A stretch of DNA of 64,000 bases from Sphingobacteriaceae bacterium (GCA_017745075.1 JAGIAD010000004.1:62001-126000), one strand, 5' to 3'. Positions 47,001 through 55,264 are shown, numbered from the stretch's first letter. The notes: generated by a model from the letters alone, not told the origin. Numbers and translations are program-made.

Positions 47001-47184
47001 ACTGAGCTTTATAAAAGGAATTAATGTTGGTTTAACTGGAAGAAACCTTTTGATGTACGCGCCTAATTTCCCTCACCTGGATCCGGAGAACAACCTTTTA
47101 GGTGTTAGTAACGGACAGGGAATTGAGTACAATGGCCAGCCTCAAACAAGAACCTATGGTGGATTTTTAAAATTATCATTTTAG
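44056..47184 (+). CDS. SusC/RagA-type TonB-dependent transporter, pair 6
   Basis: A 1042-residue transporter starting MKKLLQSLFILLFIATS, signal peptide ending AIAQ. Carboxypeptidase-like domain about 22-105, then ALGQKREAKSLGYAATT, plug motifs VAGVKI, LDGIPIDN and VLYGSRAVAGAVIVTTKKG, barrel ending LKLSF. It belongs to the ALG...LGY subgroup with pairs 1 and 2. It heads a three-gene unit with a SusD-like_2 lipoprotein and a small lipoprotein. Confidence 0.91.
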   Translation: MKKLLQSLFILLFIATSAIAQDRTITGTVTASEDGLPLPGVSVKIKDAPNSGVSTNAAGKFSIKTSAAAKVLVFSSVGYLTQEVTIRGNVINVSLEVDSKSLSEVVVTALGQKREAKSLGYAATTIDASKLTAGRSTNVVNALAGKVAGVKILSTGGATGASSNINIRQATTFTGSNQPLWVLDGIPIDNGGGGQSVNTGSTNSNRGIDLNQDDIESVTILKGPAAAVLYGSRAVAGAVIVTTKKGSKGQAGRVELSSNYNYIEVNRLPDYQNEYSQGANGLYDSYSQMSWGAKITGQTVTNYLGNPETLTAYPDNVKDIFKGGYNLQNNVTFTGGTEKSAYYFNYGNFKESGFIDNNTLAKNNFTVNASTQLSKNLTLSSSIQYIHNNSVGTPTGNARSNPLFDGMTLPRTYNLANYPFETPAGLNNIPTSRVNNAGYTYYNILGTDNPLWSIKYVLYKQKIDRAIGNVGLDYKIADWLSANYKIGIDQYTNVSKTINEKSANNNQSASRAGSIIDNTTNRREVSSYFNLVANKRFWKDFGARFLLGNEINYRRLDQLQVTGNGIQAAHNYNISNTLTYIPVQAITEQSLVGVYADISLDYKSFAYLSFTGRRDVSSTFAPDKRSYFYPKVDASFIATEAFPELKQNDILTYLKIRANYAKVGREAPVYSTGTYFGTAGPSDGFGPNLVFPFNGVNGQTFSNAAGNINIKPEFTASREIGLEAKLLKDRLSFDIAYYSTKSTDIIFSVPSAPSSGFTSTLLNAGTLKAHGIELLVSGTPIKSRDFNWDLSVNFTKGRNEVVELAPGVPFIGNGGFTNPQGRIVTGYQYGTLFGQVFKKLNGKDIVDANGRLSSGQINTAELQPIGDPNPKWTGGVNTTFSYKGLSLSLFADIRYGGDIYSRTITDLRRYGVAAETGNRDRLYMHNAVYADGTPNNTLITAEQYYSDLYSSAAQQYAVFDGSWIRLREATLSYRIPGKLLNKLSFIKGINVGLTGRNLLMYAPNFPHLDPENNLLGVSNGQGIEYNGQPQTRTYGGFLKLSF

Positions 47185-47202
47185 TATTAGGAGAGTTTAA
47201 AT

Positions 47203-48678
47203 ATGAAAATTAATATAAAGAAAATAGTTTTTGGATTGGCATTAGCCATGACAGGACTGAGCTCGTGCAAGAAATTTGTAGACATCAATGATGATCCTAC
47301 AAGATTAAAAGACCCTGATGCTAGTTTAATTCTGCCCGCCGCAGAAGGTAACCTTGGTTTTACCATGGGCTCCGATATACACCGTTTTACTTCATTATGG
47401 GTACAGCAGTTTGCTGCGCAGGGTGGTGGCTCGGTTCAGCCAACGCAATATGATAAATATGCGGTAGGTGAAGGTGATATCAATAACACCTGGGCGGCAA
47501 CTTTTGCAGGTACCTTAGCTGATTTACAGAAAGTGATCGAGAAAACCAAAGCAACAAGTCCAAAATATGCGGGTGTTGCAGAGCTGATAAAAGCCTATGT
47601 TTATCAAACTCATGTGGATGCGTATGGTGATCTGCCTTATACCGAAGCTATCGGTTACGAAGCGAATTTAAAACCCAAATTTGATGGATCTTCAGCAATA
47701 TACGATAACCTGTTCAGCTTAATTGATGAGGGTATTGCAGATATTAAAAAAGCGTCTTTATTAGCCCCTACAACTGATGACCTGTTTTATGGTGGTGATA
47801 TGGATAAATGGGAGCGCTTTGGAAATGCTTTAAAATTGAGAATGTATATCCACTATTTTTCTACAAATGGAACGGCGGCAGATGCTACAAGAGCTAAAAC
47901 AGGTATAACCGCAATTTTGGCTGCCAATAAACTATTGAGAGGAAATACCGATAATTTTCAAATGCGGTTTTTAACTTCAGCCAATCAAACCAATCCTATC
48001 CACCAATTTGAAGGATCAAGGCCAAACCAGTTTTTTCCAAGCAAAACTTTGGTTGATATCATGAATGCCAAGAGTGATAGTAGAAGAAACTCATATTTTA
48101 CCCTGCAATCAGGAACCTATATCGGTGCTACAAATGGGAATGGTGATGTTGTAGTAAGTACTGCTTTTTCGCGCATGAGCACTTATCTTAGAGGAAAGCT
48201 TTCTGCAGGGGCATATTCTGGTGAAGCGCCAATAAGGATGTTTACTTTTGCTGAGCAAAATCAGATTTTGGCAGAATATTTTGCGAGAACTAATGGAGGA
48301 AATGATTTACTAACGGCCGATACCTATTATAAAGCTGGTATAACTGCATCCTTTGCAAATGCGGTTGAATTTTCAGATGCAACTGAAGCTTCAGCAGTGA
48401 GTTCGGGCCTAACGGCTTACCTGGCTTCAGCAAATGGAACTTTGGTTACAGGAAATGCGCTTCAAAAAATTATTGAAGAAAAATTTGTTTCAAATTTTGG
48501 GGTTGCCATTGAGCCTTGGACGGACTGGAGAAGAACAGGATTTCCTGTGCTGACGCCGGTATCTCCTTCAACAGCTGTTCCGCGTATATTGCCGTATTCA
48601 TTTAACGAGAGAAGCTACAATCCTAACACACCAGCCCGACCTTCAGTATTTGTAAAATCTGTATTCTGGGATAAATAA
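47203..48678 (+). CDS. SusD/RagB-family outer-membrane lipoprotein, pair 6
   Basis: A 491-residue lipoprotein (lipobox LSSC, then KKFVDINDDPTRLKDPD) of the SusD-like_2 branch. IEPWTDWRRTGFPVL near the C-terminus corresponds to the DWRRTGYP stretch of pair 1. It should bind substrate above the SusC encoded 18 bp upstream. The next gene begins 8 bp after its stop. Confidence 0.9.
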   Translation: MKINIKKIVFGLALAMTGLSSCKKFVDINDDPTRLKDPDASLILPAAEGNLGFTMGSDIHRFTSLWVQQFAAQGGGSVQPTQYDKYAVGEGDINNTWAATFAGTLADLQKVIEKTKATSPKYAGVAELIKAYVYQTHVDAYGDLPYTEAIGYEANLKPKFDGSSAIYDNLFSLIDEGIADIKKASLLAPTTDDLFYGGDMDKWERFGNALKLRMYIHYFSTNGTAADATRAKTGITAILAANKLLRGNTDNFQMRFLTSANQTNPIHQFEGSRPNQFFPSKTLVDIMNAKSDSRRNSYFTLQSGTYIGATNGNGDVVVSTAFSRMSTYLRGKLSAGAYSGEAPIRMFTFAEQNQILAEYFARTNGGNDLLTADTYYKAGITASFANAVEFSDATEASAVSSGLTAYLASANGTLVTGNALQKIIEEKFVSNFGVAIEPWTDWRRTGFPVLTPVSPSTAVPRILPYSFNERSYNPNTPARPSVFVKSVFWDK

Positions 48679-48686
48679 TTATAACT

Positions 48687-49139
48687 ATGAAAAGAATTTT
48701 AATCATATTATTTGCATCAATTTTAGGCCTGGCCTCATGCAAAAAAGATCCAAAGCAACCTGAAACACTTGATACAGCTGCTACCATCATTTTTGATGGG
48801 AACTTAAATACGGTATCGGGTACCTATTCAAGCTATGCGAGTACTACGCCACCACTGGTAAAAGGTACAGGAACAGTAAATATTGTAATTACCTATAGCG
48901 GAGATGTGAAAACACTTTCGTTTACTACACCAACAGGCACTGTTGTTAACAATCTTGGTACTGCGACTGTAAGCGGTGGTTCTTATACCTTTACTAAATT
49001 GGTAAAAGATTTACGTGGAGCGGCTGATGCTCCGCTTCCTACTTCAGGTACAAGCGGATCGGTTGTCTTAACAGTTACGGCAACTCTCGGTAATGGGCAG
49101 ACAGTAAAACGCTTTTTTACCATTAACATAACCGGATAG
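48687..49139 (+). CDS. Small lipoprotein accessory to susCD pair 6, unknown family
   Basis: A 150-residue lipoprotein (lipobox LASC, then KKDPKQPETL). The mature protein is rich in Thr, Ser, Val and Gly with repeated beta-strand patterns (GTGTVNIVITYSGDVKTLSF, SGSVVLTVTATLGNGQ), suggesting one Ig-like domain. I do not recognise a family. Its place as third gene of the unit points to a surface protein acting with the SusC/SusD complex. A very strong palindromic terminator follows. Confidence 0.7.
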   Translation: MKRILIILFASILGLASCKKDPKQPETLDTAATIIFDGNLNTVSGTYSSYASTTPPLVKGTGTVNIVITYSGDVKTLSFTTPTGTVVNNLGTATVSGGSYTFTKLVKDLRGAADAPLPTSGTSGSVVLTVTATLGNGQTVKRFFTINITG

Positions 49140-49143
49140 TTTG

Positions 49144-49185
49144 TTAAAAAGAAAGGCTAGGAAATTTCCTAGCCTTTCTTTTTAA
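49144..49185. terminator. Perfect 42-bp palindromic terminator between convergent genes
   Basis: Two 21-base halves are exact reverse complements (stem core AAAGGCTAGGAAA) with A- and T-runs at the outer ends. It can stop transcription from both sides, as expected between convergent genes. Confidence 0.9.
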
Positions 49186-49202
49186 ACCGGAAGAATAGTA
49201 AC

Positions 49203-49610
49203 TTATTTCTTATCCACGCTATATTTCCCCGGGCCGATAAAGATCAATCCGAAAAACACAATGCCCAATTCAATTGCATGGCTGGCGCCTTGTAAACCAT
49301 CCCCCTTACCAAAATGAACCAAAGCAGCTATAATCATCGTAAAGACCAATAAAATTAAGGCAGGTCTGAAAAACAAGCCTACAATTAAAAGGAAACCGCC
49401 AAAAGTTTCTGTCGCTGCAGCCATAAAGCCCCAAAATATGGGTAAAAAGTTTATGCCGATTACTTTCATACTTCCGCCTAAATCAGTCCAGCCGTTTGGT
49501 CCGCCTGCAAGTTTCGGGAAACCATGAATAATGAACATTACGCCTAAACCAATACGCAGCAGTAACAGGCCTGTATTGCGGTATTTTCCTAAATTGTCTA
49601 AAATTGCCAT
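49203..49610 (-). CDS. DoxX-family membrane protein
   Basis: A 135-residue protein with four predicted membrane segments. LLLLRIGLGVMFIIHGFPKL and the following GG-rich turn, then TETFGGFLLIVGLFFRPAL, are typical of the DoxX family. Members are linked to redox or thiol homeostasis in the membrane; the exact role is unclear. The gene starts 1 bp after the stop of the LD-carboxypeptidase gene, so the two form an operon. Confidence 0.85.
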   Translation of the reverse strand: MAILDNLGKYRNTGLLLLRIGLGVMFIIHGFPKLAGGPNGWTDLGGSMKVIGINFLPIFWGFMAAATETFGGFLLIVGLFFRPALILLVFTMIIAALVHFGKGDGLQGASHAIELGIVFFGLIFIGPGKYSVDKK

Positions 49611-49611
49611 C

Positions 49612-50511
49612 TTATAAATATTTAAATTGAACGTTATTTGTTTCTACTTTTAAGCTTACTTCAGCACCTAAAACCATACTGAGGTTATTGCTGATGTGCC
49701 CTGTTGGAAAATTAAAGCAGACCGGAAAATCGTATTCTTTAACAATATCCCAGATCACCTCATCAGCCGTTTGTCCGAAAGAAATCTTTTCTTCAGCTAT
49801 TTCATTAAAAGCGCCTACGATTAAACCCTTTAAGTGCGCCAGTTTTCCTGCCCTTTTGAGCATCCGCAACATCCGGTCGATGCTGTACTCATGTTCACCA
49901 ACATCTTCTAAGAAAAGAATTTTATCTGTGAAATCCATCTCCGAAACCGAGCCCTGTACCATGGCAAGCAAGGTTAAATTACCACCAATCAAAATCCCGG
50001 TTGTCTCTCCTGCCCTGTTTTTAAAGCTGCTTTGGTAAGAATAGGTCTGTTTTTCTCCAAATAATGCCTTCTTTAAAGAAATTAAAGCTTCTTCGGTCGA
50101 TTCATCAAACGTATAGGGCATTTGCGCGTGCATGCACTGGGTATTACATTGCGCAATTAAGTGCGATAGCAGAACAGTAATGTCGCTAAAGCCCACAAAC
50201 CACTTAGGATTCTTTTTAAATTGTGTAAAGTCCAGATGATCAATAATCCGGATGGTACCATAACCTCCACGACCCGAAATCATTGCCTTTATGGATGGAT
50301 CATCTAAAAAACGCTGAATGTCTTTAGCCCTTAGCGCATCAGTTCCGGCAAATTGGTGATGGCTGGCCTTTATACTATCACCCAAAATAACCTCTAAACC
50401 CCAGCCTTTCAATATTTCAATGGCATGGTCTATCGGTTTGGGTAATTTCTTTGCCGGACACACCAGGGCAATCTTATCTCCTTTTTTTAAATACGGGGGC
50501 TGCTTAATCAT
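49612..50511 (-). CDS. S66-family LD-carboxypeptidase (LdcA/MccF-like)
   Basis: A 299-residue serine peptidase. I use the ATG at 50511 ([20 protein letters not shown]), which gives the family N-terminus; an upstream ATG adds eight residues. The nucleophile Ser is S109 in FVGFSDIT, the Glu lies in [16 protein letters not shown], and the His in [15 protein letters not shown]-carboxypeptidases remove the terminal D-Ala from peptidoglycan tetrapeptides during recycling; some relatives (MccF) give immunity to microcins. There is no signal peptide, which fits cytoplasmic recycling. It is divergent from metG. Confidence 0.88.
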   Translation of the reverse strand: MIKQPPYLKKGDKIALVCPAKKLPKPIDHAIEILKGWGLEVILGDSIKASHHQFAGTDALRAKDIQRFLDDPSIKAMISGRGGYGTIRIIDHLDFTQFKKNPKWFVGFSDITVLLSHLIAQCNTQCMHAQMPYTFDESTEEALISLKKALFGEKQTYSYQSSFKNRAGETTGILIGGNLTLLAMVQGSVSEMDFTDKILFLEDVGEHEYSIDRMLRMLKRAGKLAHLKGLIVGAFNEIAEEKISFGQTADEVIWDIVKEYDFPVCFNFPTGHISNNLSMVLGAEVSLKVETNNVQFKYL

Positions 50512-50523
50512 CTTTAAAACACT

Positions 50524-50531
50524 TATCTTTG
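50524..50531 (+). promoter_or_regulatory. -7 box of metG
   Basis: TATCTTTG fits the TAnnTTTG consensus and lies 20 bp before the TTG start chosen for metG. It argues against the ATG at 50420 being the start. No clear -33 element is seen. Confidence 0.5.
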
Positions 50532-50551
50532 CCAAATTAATAAAAATTGTT

Positions 50552-52660
50552 TTGGATAATAGTAAAATAAAAAGATATACCGTAACTGCAGCGCTACCAT
50601 ATACAAATGGACCTGTTCATATTGGGCACCTTGCCGGCGTTTATATTCCTGCAGATATTTATGCCCGTTACTTAAGATCGAACAAACGTGATGTAAAATT
50701 CATCTGCGGATCTGACGAAAACGGCGTTCCGATTACTTTGAAAGCCAAAAAAGAGGGAATAACACCGCAGGAAGTGGTAGATAAGTACCATAAAATTATT
50801 GGCGATTCCTTTAAAGAATTTGGTATATCTTTCGATATCTATCACCGGACCTCATCGCTTACCCACCATCAAACTGCTGCTGATTTCTTTGAAACACTCT
50901 ACGAAAAAGGGGTTTTTACCGAAGAAATTACCGAGCAATATTACGATGCCACCGCGAAGCAATTTTTAGCCGATCGTTACATCACAGGTACCTGCCCTAA
51001 ATGTGGCAACGAAAATGCTTATGGCGATCAGTGCGAAAACTGTGGGTCTACGCTTAATGCAACCGACCTGATCAATCCAAAATCGACCCTGTCGGGCGAT
51101 AAACCAATTTTAAAGGAAACTAAAAACTGGTTTCTGCCACTCGATAAATATGAAGACCGTTTAAGGGCTTATATCGAAAGCCACAAAGAATGGCGTCCGA
51201 ATGTTTACGGGCAATGCCAAAGCTGGTTAAATGCAGGCTTACAGCCGAGAGCAATGACAAGAGACCTGGATTGGGGGGTACGTGTTCCGCTTCGCGATGC
51301 TGAAGGCAAAGTCCTTTATGTATGGTTTGATGCGCCAATAGGTTATATTTCTGCTACCAAAGAGCTTTGCAACTATGCAAAACTTGATGTTTGGAACCCA
51401 AAAGCCGAAGAATATTACATTAACGGTTACGAAAACGATAAATGTGGTTGGGAAGAATACTGGAAAAGCGACGAAACCAAACTCGTTCACTTTATTGGTA
51501 AAGATAATATCGTTTTCCACTGTATTATTTTCCCTGCGATGTTAATGGCACATGGCGAATATACTTTGGCAGATAATGTACCCGCAAACGAATTTTTAAA
51601 CCTCGAAGGCCAAAAAATATCGACTTCTAAAAACTGGGCGGTGTGGCTGAATGAATATTTAAGGGAATTTGAAGGTAAACAGGATGTTTTGCGATATGTA
51701 TTAACCGCAACCGCTCCCGAAACTAAGGATAATGACTTTACCTGGAAGGATTTTCAGTCCAGAAATAATAATGAACTGGTAGCTATACTCGGGAATTTTG
51801 TGAACCGTGTAGTGGTACTTACGCATAAATATTTCGGCGGCTCGGTGCCCACCTGTATGGAAATTACGGATGTAGATCAGGCAGTTATTGATGAACTGGC
51901 TGGCTATCCTGCTAAAATTTCGGCATCCATAGAAAACTACCGCTTTAGAGAAGCACTATCGGAAGTAATGAATGTTGCCCGCTTGGGAAATAAATACCTG
52001 GCCGAAACCGAACCTTGGAAGCTGATTAAAACAGACGAAGATCGCGTAAGAACAATCTTGCATATTGCGCTTCAGATAGCAGCCAATATTCAGATCCTGA
52101 TCGAACCTTTCTTGCCGTTTACGGCCGAAAAGTTAATGAAGATGCTTAAAAACGGAGGACAGAATTGGGAAGATGCAGGTACGGTTAGCCTGTTAAAACG
52201 TGGTCACGATATTGGAGAAGCAGTGCTCTTGTTTGATAAAATTGAAGATGCAGAGATTGATTTTCAGATCGGGAAACTAAATCAGAGCAAAGCCAGCAAT
52301 GCAGCAAGTACAGCTGTAGCCGCACCGGCAAAAGAGAATATCCAGTTTGACGATTTCTCGGCAATGGATATCCGTGTTGCCACAATTGTAGCCGCAGAAA
52401 AGGTAGAAAAAACCAAAAAACTATTAAAATTAACGGTAAATACCGGTATTGACGAAAGAACAGTGGTTTCGGGCATTGCCGAACATTATAAGTCTGAAGA
52501 CATTGTTGGTAAACAGGTAAGTATGATCGTAAACCTTGCTCCGCGGGAAATCAAGGGAATTTTATCTCAGGGAATGATCCTGATGGCCGAAAATGCAGAA
52601 GGAAAACTTGCTTTTGTAGCGCCTGCAGAAAAGTTCTCTGAGGGGAGTGTAATCAGATAG
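50552..52660 (+). CDS. metG: Methionyl-tRNA synthetase
   Basis: A 702-residue enzyme charging tRNA-Met. I choose the TTG at 50552 ([20 protein letters not shown]) because it gives the family N-terminus and lies just after a -7 box; the upstream ATG at 50420 is inside the divergent gene. HIGH-class motif at residues 23-26, zinc knuckle with C148, C151, C161 and C164, and KISTSK as the KMSKS equivalent. The last ~110 residues form an EMAP/ARC1-like tRNA-binding domain ([20 protein letters not shown]). A terminator follows. Confidence 0.94.
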   Translation: MDNSKIKRYTVTAALPYTNGPVHIGHLAGVYIPADIYARYLRSNKRDVKFICGSDENGVPITLKAKKEGITPQEVVDKYHKIIGDSFKEFGISFDIYHRTSSLTHHQTAADFFETLYEKGVFTEEITEQYYDATAKQFLADRYITGTCPKCGNENAYGDQCENCGSTLNATDLINPKSTLSGDKPILKETKNWFLPLDKYEDRLRAYIESHKEWRPNVYGQCQSWLNAGLQPRAMTRDLDWGVRVPLRDAEGKVLYVWFDAPIGYISATKELCNYAKLDVWNPKAEEYYINGYENDKCGWEEYWKSDETKLVHFIGKDNIVFHCIIFPAMLMAHGEYTLADNVPANEFLNLEGQKISTSKNWAVWLNEYLREFEGKQDVLRYVLTATAPETKDNDFTWKDFQSRNNNELVAILGNFVNRVVVLTHKYFGGSVPTCMEITDVDQAVIDELAGYPAKISASIENYRFREALSEVMNVARLGNKYLAETEPWKLIKTDEDRVRTILHIALQIAANIQILIEPFLPFTAEKLMKMLKNGGQNWEDAGTVSLLKRGHDIGEAVLLFDKIEDAEIDFQIGKLNQSKASNAASTAVAAPAKENIQFDDFSAMDIRVATIVAAEKVEKTKKLLKLTVNTGIDERTVVSGIAEHYKSEDIVGKQVSMIVNLAPREIKGILSQGMILMAENAEGKLAFVAPAEKFSEGSVIR

Positions 52661-52688
52661 TATTTGCCCGCCCTGATTAAAATATAAG

Positions 52689-52719
52689 GCCATTTGATTG
52701 ATTTCAAATGGCTTTTTTA
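52689..52719 (+). terminator. Rho-independent terminator after metG
   Basis: GCCATTTGA (52689-52697) and TCAAATGGC (52704-52712) form a perfect 9-bp stem followed by TTTTTT. Confidence 0.9.
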
Positions 52720-52832
52720 TTTACTTATCTCTAAGCAATAATCTTAAAAGGCATTTGTTATCATTTATTTTAAAGGCAATTTCCTTCGGTAAATGCTTAT
52801 TAAAATGAATTTTCTTGCGACAAAACTTTTGT

Positions 52833-52840
52833 TATATTTG
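52833..52840 (+). promoter_or_regulatory. -7 box of the tRNA-Arg gene
   Basis: TATATTTG matches TAnnTTTG and ends 10 bp before the first base of the tRNA. Confidence 0.6.
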
Positions 52841-52850
52841 CGCAATAAAT

Positions 52851-52922
52851 GGTCCCGTAGTTCAACGGATAGAATAGAAGTTTCCTAAACTTTAGATATG
52901 AGTTCGATTCTCGTCGGGACCA
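52851..52922 (+). tRNA. tRNA-Arg, anticodon CCT
   Basis: A full cloverleaf can be folded. Acceptor GGTCCCG pairs with CGGGACC, the D arm is GTTC/GAAT, the anticodon stem is GAAGT/ACTTT around TTCCTAA (anticodon CCT at 52884-52886, reading AGG), and the T arm is ATGAG/CTCGT around TTCGATT. The discriminator base is A. The CCA end is not encoded. A promoter box lies just upstream and a terminator just downstream. Confidence 0.95.
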
Positions 52923-52924
52923 CG

Positions 52925-52957
52925 AACGGCCTTCATAATATCATGGAGGCCGTTTTT
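52925..52957 (+). terminator. Terminator of the tRNA-Arg gene
   Basis: AACGGCCT near 52925-52932 pairs with AGGCCGTT at 52947-52954, with inner CAT/ATG pairing, followed by a T-run. Confidence 0.85.
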
Positions 52958-53249
52958 ATTTTAAGCCTGTTTTTAGGCCTTGATTAAAGTAAATAGAGAC
53001 GTATTTTGGTTCGAGCCTTGTTGGGGCACCCCGACGATGTGAGTGCACAAACAAAAATATATTTTAAGGAAATAAGTGCAAATTCCTAATTTCTGTTAAT
53101 TTAGAAAGTTTTTTTAAAAAATATAGCGGTTCGATGTTGCTCTTTTTTCGGTTTACTGATAAGGCTATACATAAATTAAGTGTTATATATCGCTATTCAA
53201 ACTGTTGGGGTTACTCAGCAGGCAAGGTACAAGATGCTATAACAATAGA
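52958..53249. other. Non-coding DNA with a tRNA 3'-end-like stretch
   Basis: About 290 bp without a gene. Near 53015-53037 it reads GGTTCGAGCCTTGTTGGGGC, which resembles a tRNA T-loop followed by an acceptor 3' half but does not fold as a tRNA. It may be an old integration scar; this is a visual impression only. Confidence 0.3.
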
Positions 53250-53911
53250 TTAGTTAAATATATCCTCACTAATATACTCTTCGGCTCTATCCCGCCTGGT
53301 ATACATATCATACCATATGTCTGCTATTTTATCCTGTACACCGGAACCTTCCCGCATCCAAATTCCAATGCCGATATGACCTGCGTAAATACCTTTGCCG
53401 GATAGCTCGGTGTTCAGATTAAGAATGTGGTGCGGAGTCCTGCCATTGCAATCCCAACGTTGCCCATCATCGGTGTTGGATGGATAGATGAGCCTCCGGT
53501 CGTGAACAATAATGTGCCTGTATTTTTCTCCAACATCTCCGGAAGCACTTCCCTGATTGATGAAATTGCACCAAGCACATTGAACTGAAACTGATGAAGT
53601 GCGTTTTCTTCGGTTACCTCTAAAGTTCCTGCCAAATTTTTGACACTTGGTATCGGGCTGTATTCAAACACATTTATAAAGCCGTATTTATCTTTTATCG
53701 CATTGAATGCGGACGTGATCTGTTCCTTATCCAATATATCTGCTGCAAATGCAGCTGCCTCAATTCCATCCTGCTTCAGCTCTGCAGCCAACTGGTTCAG
53801 CTTTTCTTCATTTCGGGCTACAAGTGCAACCTGAAAACCATTTTGGCCGAATTTTTTTGCGATGGACAAACCTAATCCAGCACCTGCCCCAACTATTGCT
53901 ATTGTTTTCAT
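53250..53911 (-). pseudogene. Short-chain dehydrogenase with a one-base deletion
   Basis: The gene starts at 53911 with an NAD(P)-binding Rossmann motif (VGAGAGLGLSIAKKFG) and VALVARNEEKLNQLAAEL, typical of SDR enzymes. The frame ends early (53414) after AGLRTTFLI. Restoring one base near 53429-53431 turns this into AGLRNHILNLNTEL and keeps the frame open to a stop at 53250-53252, giving a normal ~220-residue protein whose C-terminus reads GIYAGHIGIGIWMREGSG. The usual SDR Tyr-x3-Lys is not evident (GSSIHPTPMMG at that place), as in some atypical members. It is either a recent pseudogene or a sequencing error. It forms a minus-strand group with dsbA-like and doxX-like genes. Confidence 0.75.
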
Positions 53912-53939
53912 TTAATTGTTATTTACTCAAATAAGATGT

Positions 53940-54767
53940 TTAATTACAATCTCCATCAGGAGTGCATACTTTTCCCTCTGTTATGTCCAACTTGGTCTGC
54001 GGATTTTCTTTCTTCCATTCGGCAAAGGACTTTTCAAGCGTTTGCAAAATTTCATTGGGCTGCTGCGCTCCGGCAATGGCATACTTGCGGTTCACTACGA
54101 AAAATGGAACGCCTCTTGCGCCCAATGTCTGTGCTTCCCGACTGTCGTCCGCTACTTTCTGCATATACAAAGGGTCTGCCAATGCTTGATTGACTTCGGC
54201 TTCTGTTAAGCCAATTTCCTTTCCTAACTCAACCAGCGTAGCTAAATCATTTAAATTTCTACCTTGTGTAAAATAGGCAAAAAATAGAGTTTCCTCGGCT
54301 TTTTCACCCAAACCTTTTGTTTTGGCAAATTGTATGATGCGGTGGCCTTTCATCGAATTGGTAACAAGGGCTTTGTCCAGGTTGTATTCAAGCCCTACAC
54401 TTTTGGCATACTGTATCAGGTCCTGGTGCCTCTTTTTTGACTGCTCATAACTCATGCCCTTCCGGTCGGCTACAAACATATACATATCGTCCTGGTACTT
54501 GGGTACTTCGGGCATAGCAGGATCAAGCTGAAAGCTTTTCCACTCCACTTCTATTAGTTCTTTATCAGGGAACTGCGATAAAGCTTTCTCGAAATTGCGT
54601 TTTCCGATATAGCAGAACGGACACATAATATCCGACCATATCTCTATTTTCATTTTATTTTCCATTGTTATCCTTTTTGTGTCAGTGGGCTGTTTCTGTT
54701 GTTTTTCCTGGCCGCAGGCAGTGAAGAAAAGTAACGAAAAAACTGCAACCAGTACATTACCTTTCAT
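53940..54767 (-). CDS. DsbA/FrnE-like thioredoxin-fold oxidoreductase, possible lipoprotein
   Basis: Up to 275 residues. The core is a FrnE-type DsbA fold: IEIWSDIMCPFCYIGKRNFE with the CPFC active site at residues 49-52, and AQTLGARGVPFFVVNRKYA with the cis-Pro loop. The frame from 54767 adds a lipoprotein leader (lipobox FTAC, C18). A second ATG at 54665 (MENKMKIEIW) has AGGATAAC just before it and gives the usual cytoplasmic length of 241 residues. Which start is used is open. The upstream start overlaps the doxX-like gene by 11 bp. The protein should catalyse thiol-disulfide exchange or isomerisation. Confidence 0.82.
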   Translation of the reverse strand: MKGNVLVAVFSLLFFTACGQEKQQKQPTDTKRITMENKMKIEIWSDIMCPFCYIGKRNFEKALSQFPDKELIEVEWKSFQLDPAMPEVPKYQDDMYMFVADRKGMSYEQSKKRHQDLIQYAKSVGLEYNLDKALVTNSMKGHRIIQFAKTKGLGEKAEETLFFAYFTQGRNLNDLATLVELGKEIGLTEAEVNQALADPLYMQKVADDSREAQTLGARGVPFFVVNRKYAIAGAQQPNEILQTLEKSFAEWKKENPQTKLDITEGKVCTPDGDCN

Positions 54768-55152
54768 AATTCAGTTTTCGGAAATAATAATAGGATACCG
54801 CAAGAAGTGCAAACGGAACAAGCGGGGCAATGCCTTTTACAATTCCATCAACCATACCATGAGCCAAACTTGCGGACAATAGGAGTATACCGAAACCCAC
54901 ATACGCCCACTCTTTAAACATCGTTGGGATAACCGGAACCAGGATTAGGATGGCGCCCACAATTTTTAGGATGTCTAATTCTAATCCAAAATAACTAGGA
55001 AATTCCATTCTGTGAATAGTTTCAATTAAGTATTCCCGTGGTGCAAAATAGGATGGTAATACAATCAAGGCCATTGCTAGGCTGGTTACGATCCAATAGG
55101 TGCGTTTAGCCTTCTTGTCAGGGTTCTGTGCGAAGTCAATCTGTTTTGTCAT
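54757..55152 (-). CDS. DoxX-like membrane protein of the redox cassette
   Basis: A 131-residue protein with four hydrophobic segments: YWIVTSLAMALIVLPSYF, LDILKIVGAILILVPVIP, WAYVGFGILLLSASLAHG and LVPFALLAVSYYYF. It fits the DoxX-like (DoxX_2) family. It is the first gene of the minus-strand group with the DsbA-like and SDR genes and is divergent from an HxlR-type regulator. Its likely -7 box, TAATTTTG read on the minus strand, lies at 55206-55213 next to the repeats proposed as the operator. Confidence 0.83.
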   Translation of the reverse strand: MTKQIDFAQNPDKKAKRTYWIVTSLAMALIVLPSYFAPREYLIETIHRMEFPSYFGLELDILKIVGAILILVPVIPTMFKEWAYVGFGILLLSASLAHGMVDGIVKGIAPLVPFALLAVSYYYFRKLNYER

Positions 55153-55205
55153 TTTTTTATTTAGTTTAATTGATGAAAATTTCAGTTTGATATTTTTTAA
55201 TGATA

Positions 55206-55264
55206 CAAAATTACGTACCTTTGCTTACATTTTGTAAGCAGTTACCCAAATGTAAGCAGTTACC
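55206..55264. promoter_or_regulatory. Divergent promoter with inverted and direct repeats (HxlR operator)
   Basis: GCTTACA (55223-55229) and TGTAAGC (55233-55239) form an inverted repeat. TGTAAGCAGTTACC occurs twice in direct orientation (55233-55246 and 55251-55264), 18 bp apart. -7 boxes lie on both strands: TACCTTTG (55216-55223) towards the regulator and TAATTTTG (minus strand, 55206-55213) towards the doxX-like gene. Such repeats over promoters are what an autoregulated HxlR dimer would bind. Confidence 0.6.

Noticed and set aside
50420-50551. metG start at the ATG at 50420
   Set aside because: This would lie within the divergent LD-carboxypeptidase gene and upstream of the -7 box; the family N-terminus fits the TTG at 50552.
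53008-53040. Second tRNA gene
   Set aside because: Only a T-loop-like and acceptor-like stretch is present; no cloverleaf can be formed.
53205-53405. Plus-strand 66-codon frame
   Set aside because: It lies opposite the C-terminal part of the frameshifted SDR gene, which explains the open frame.
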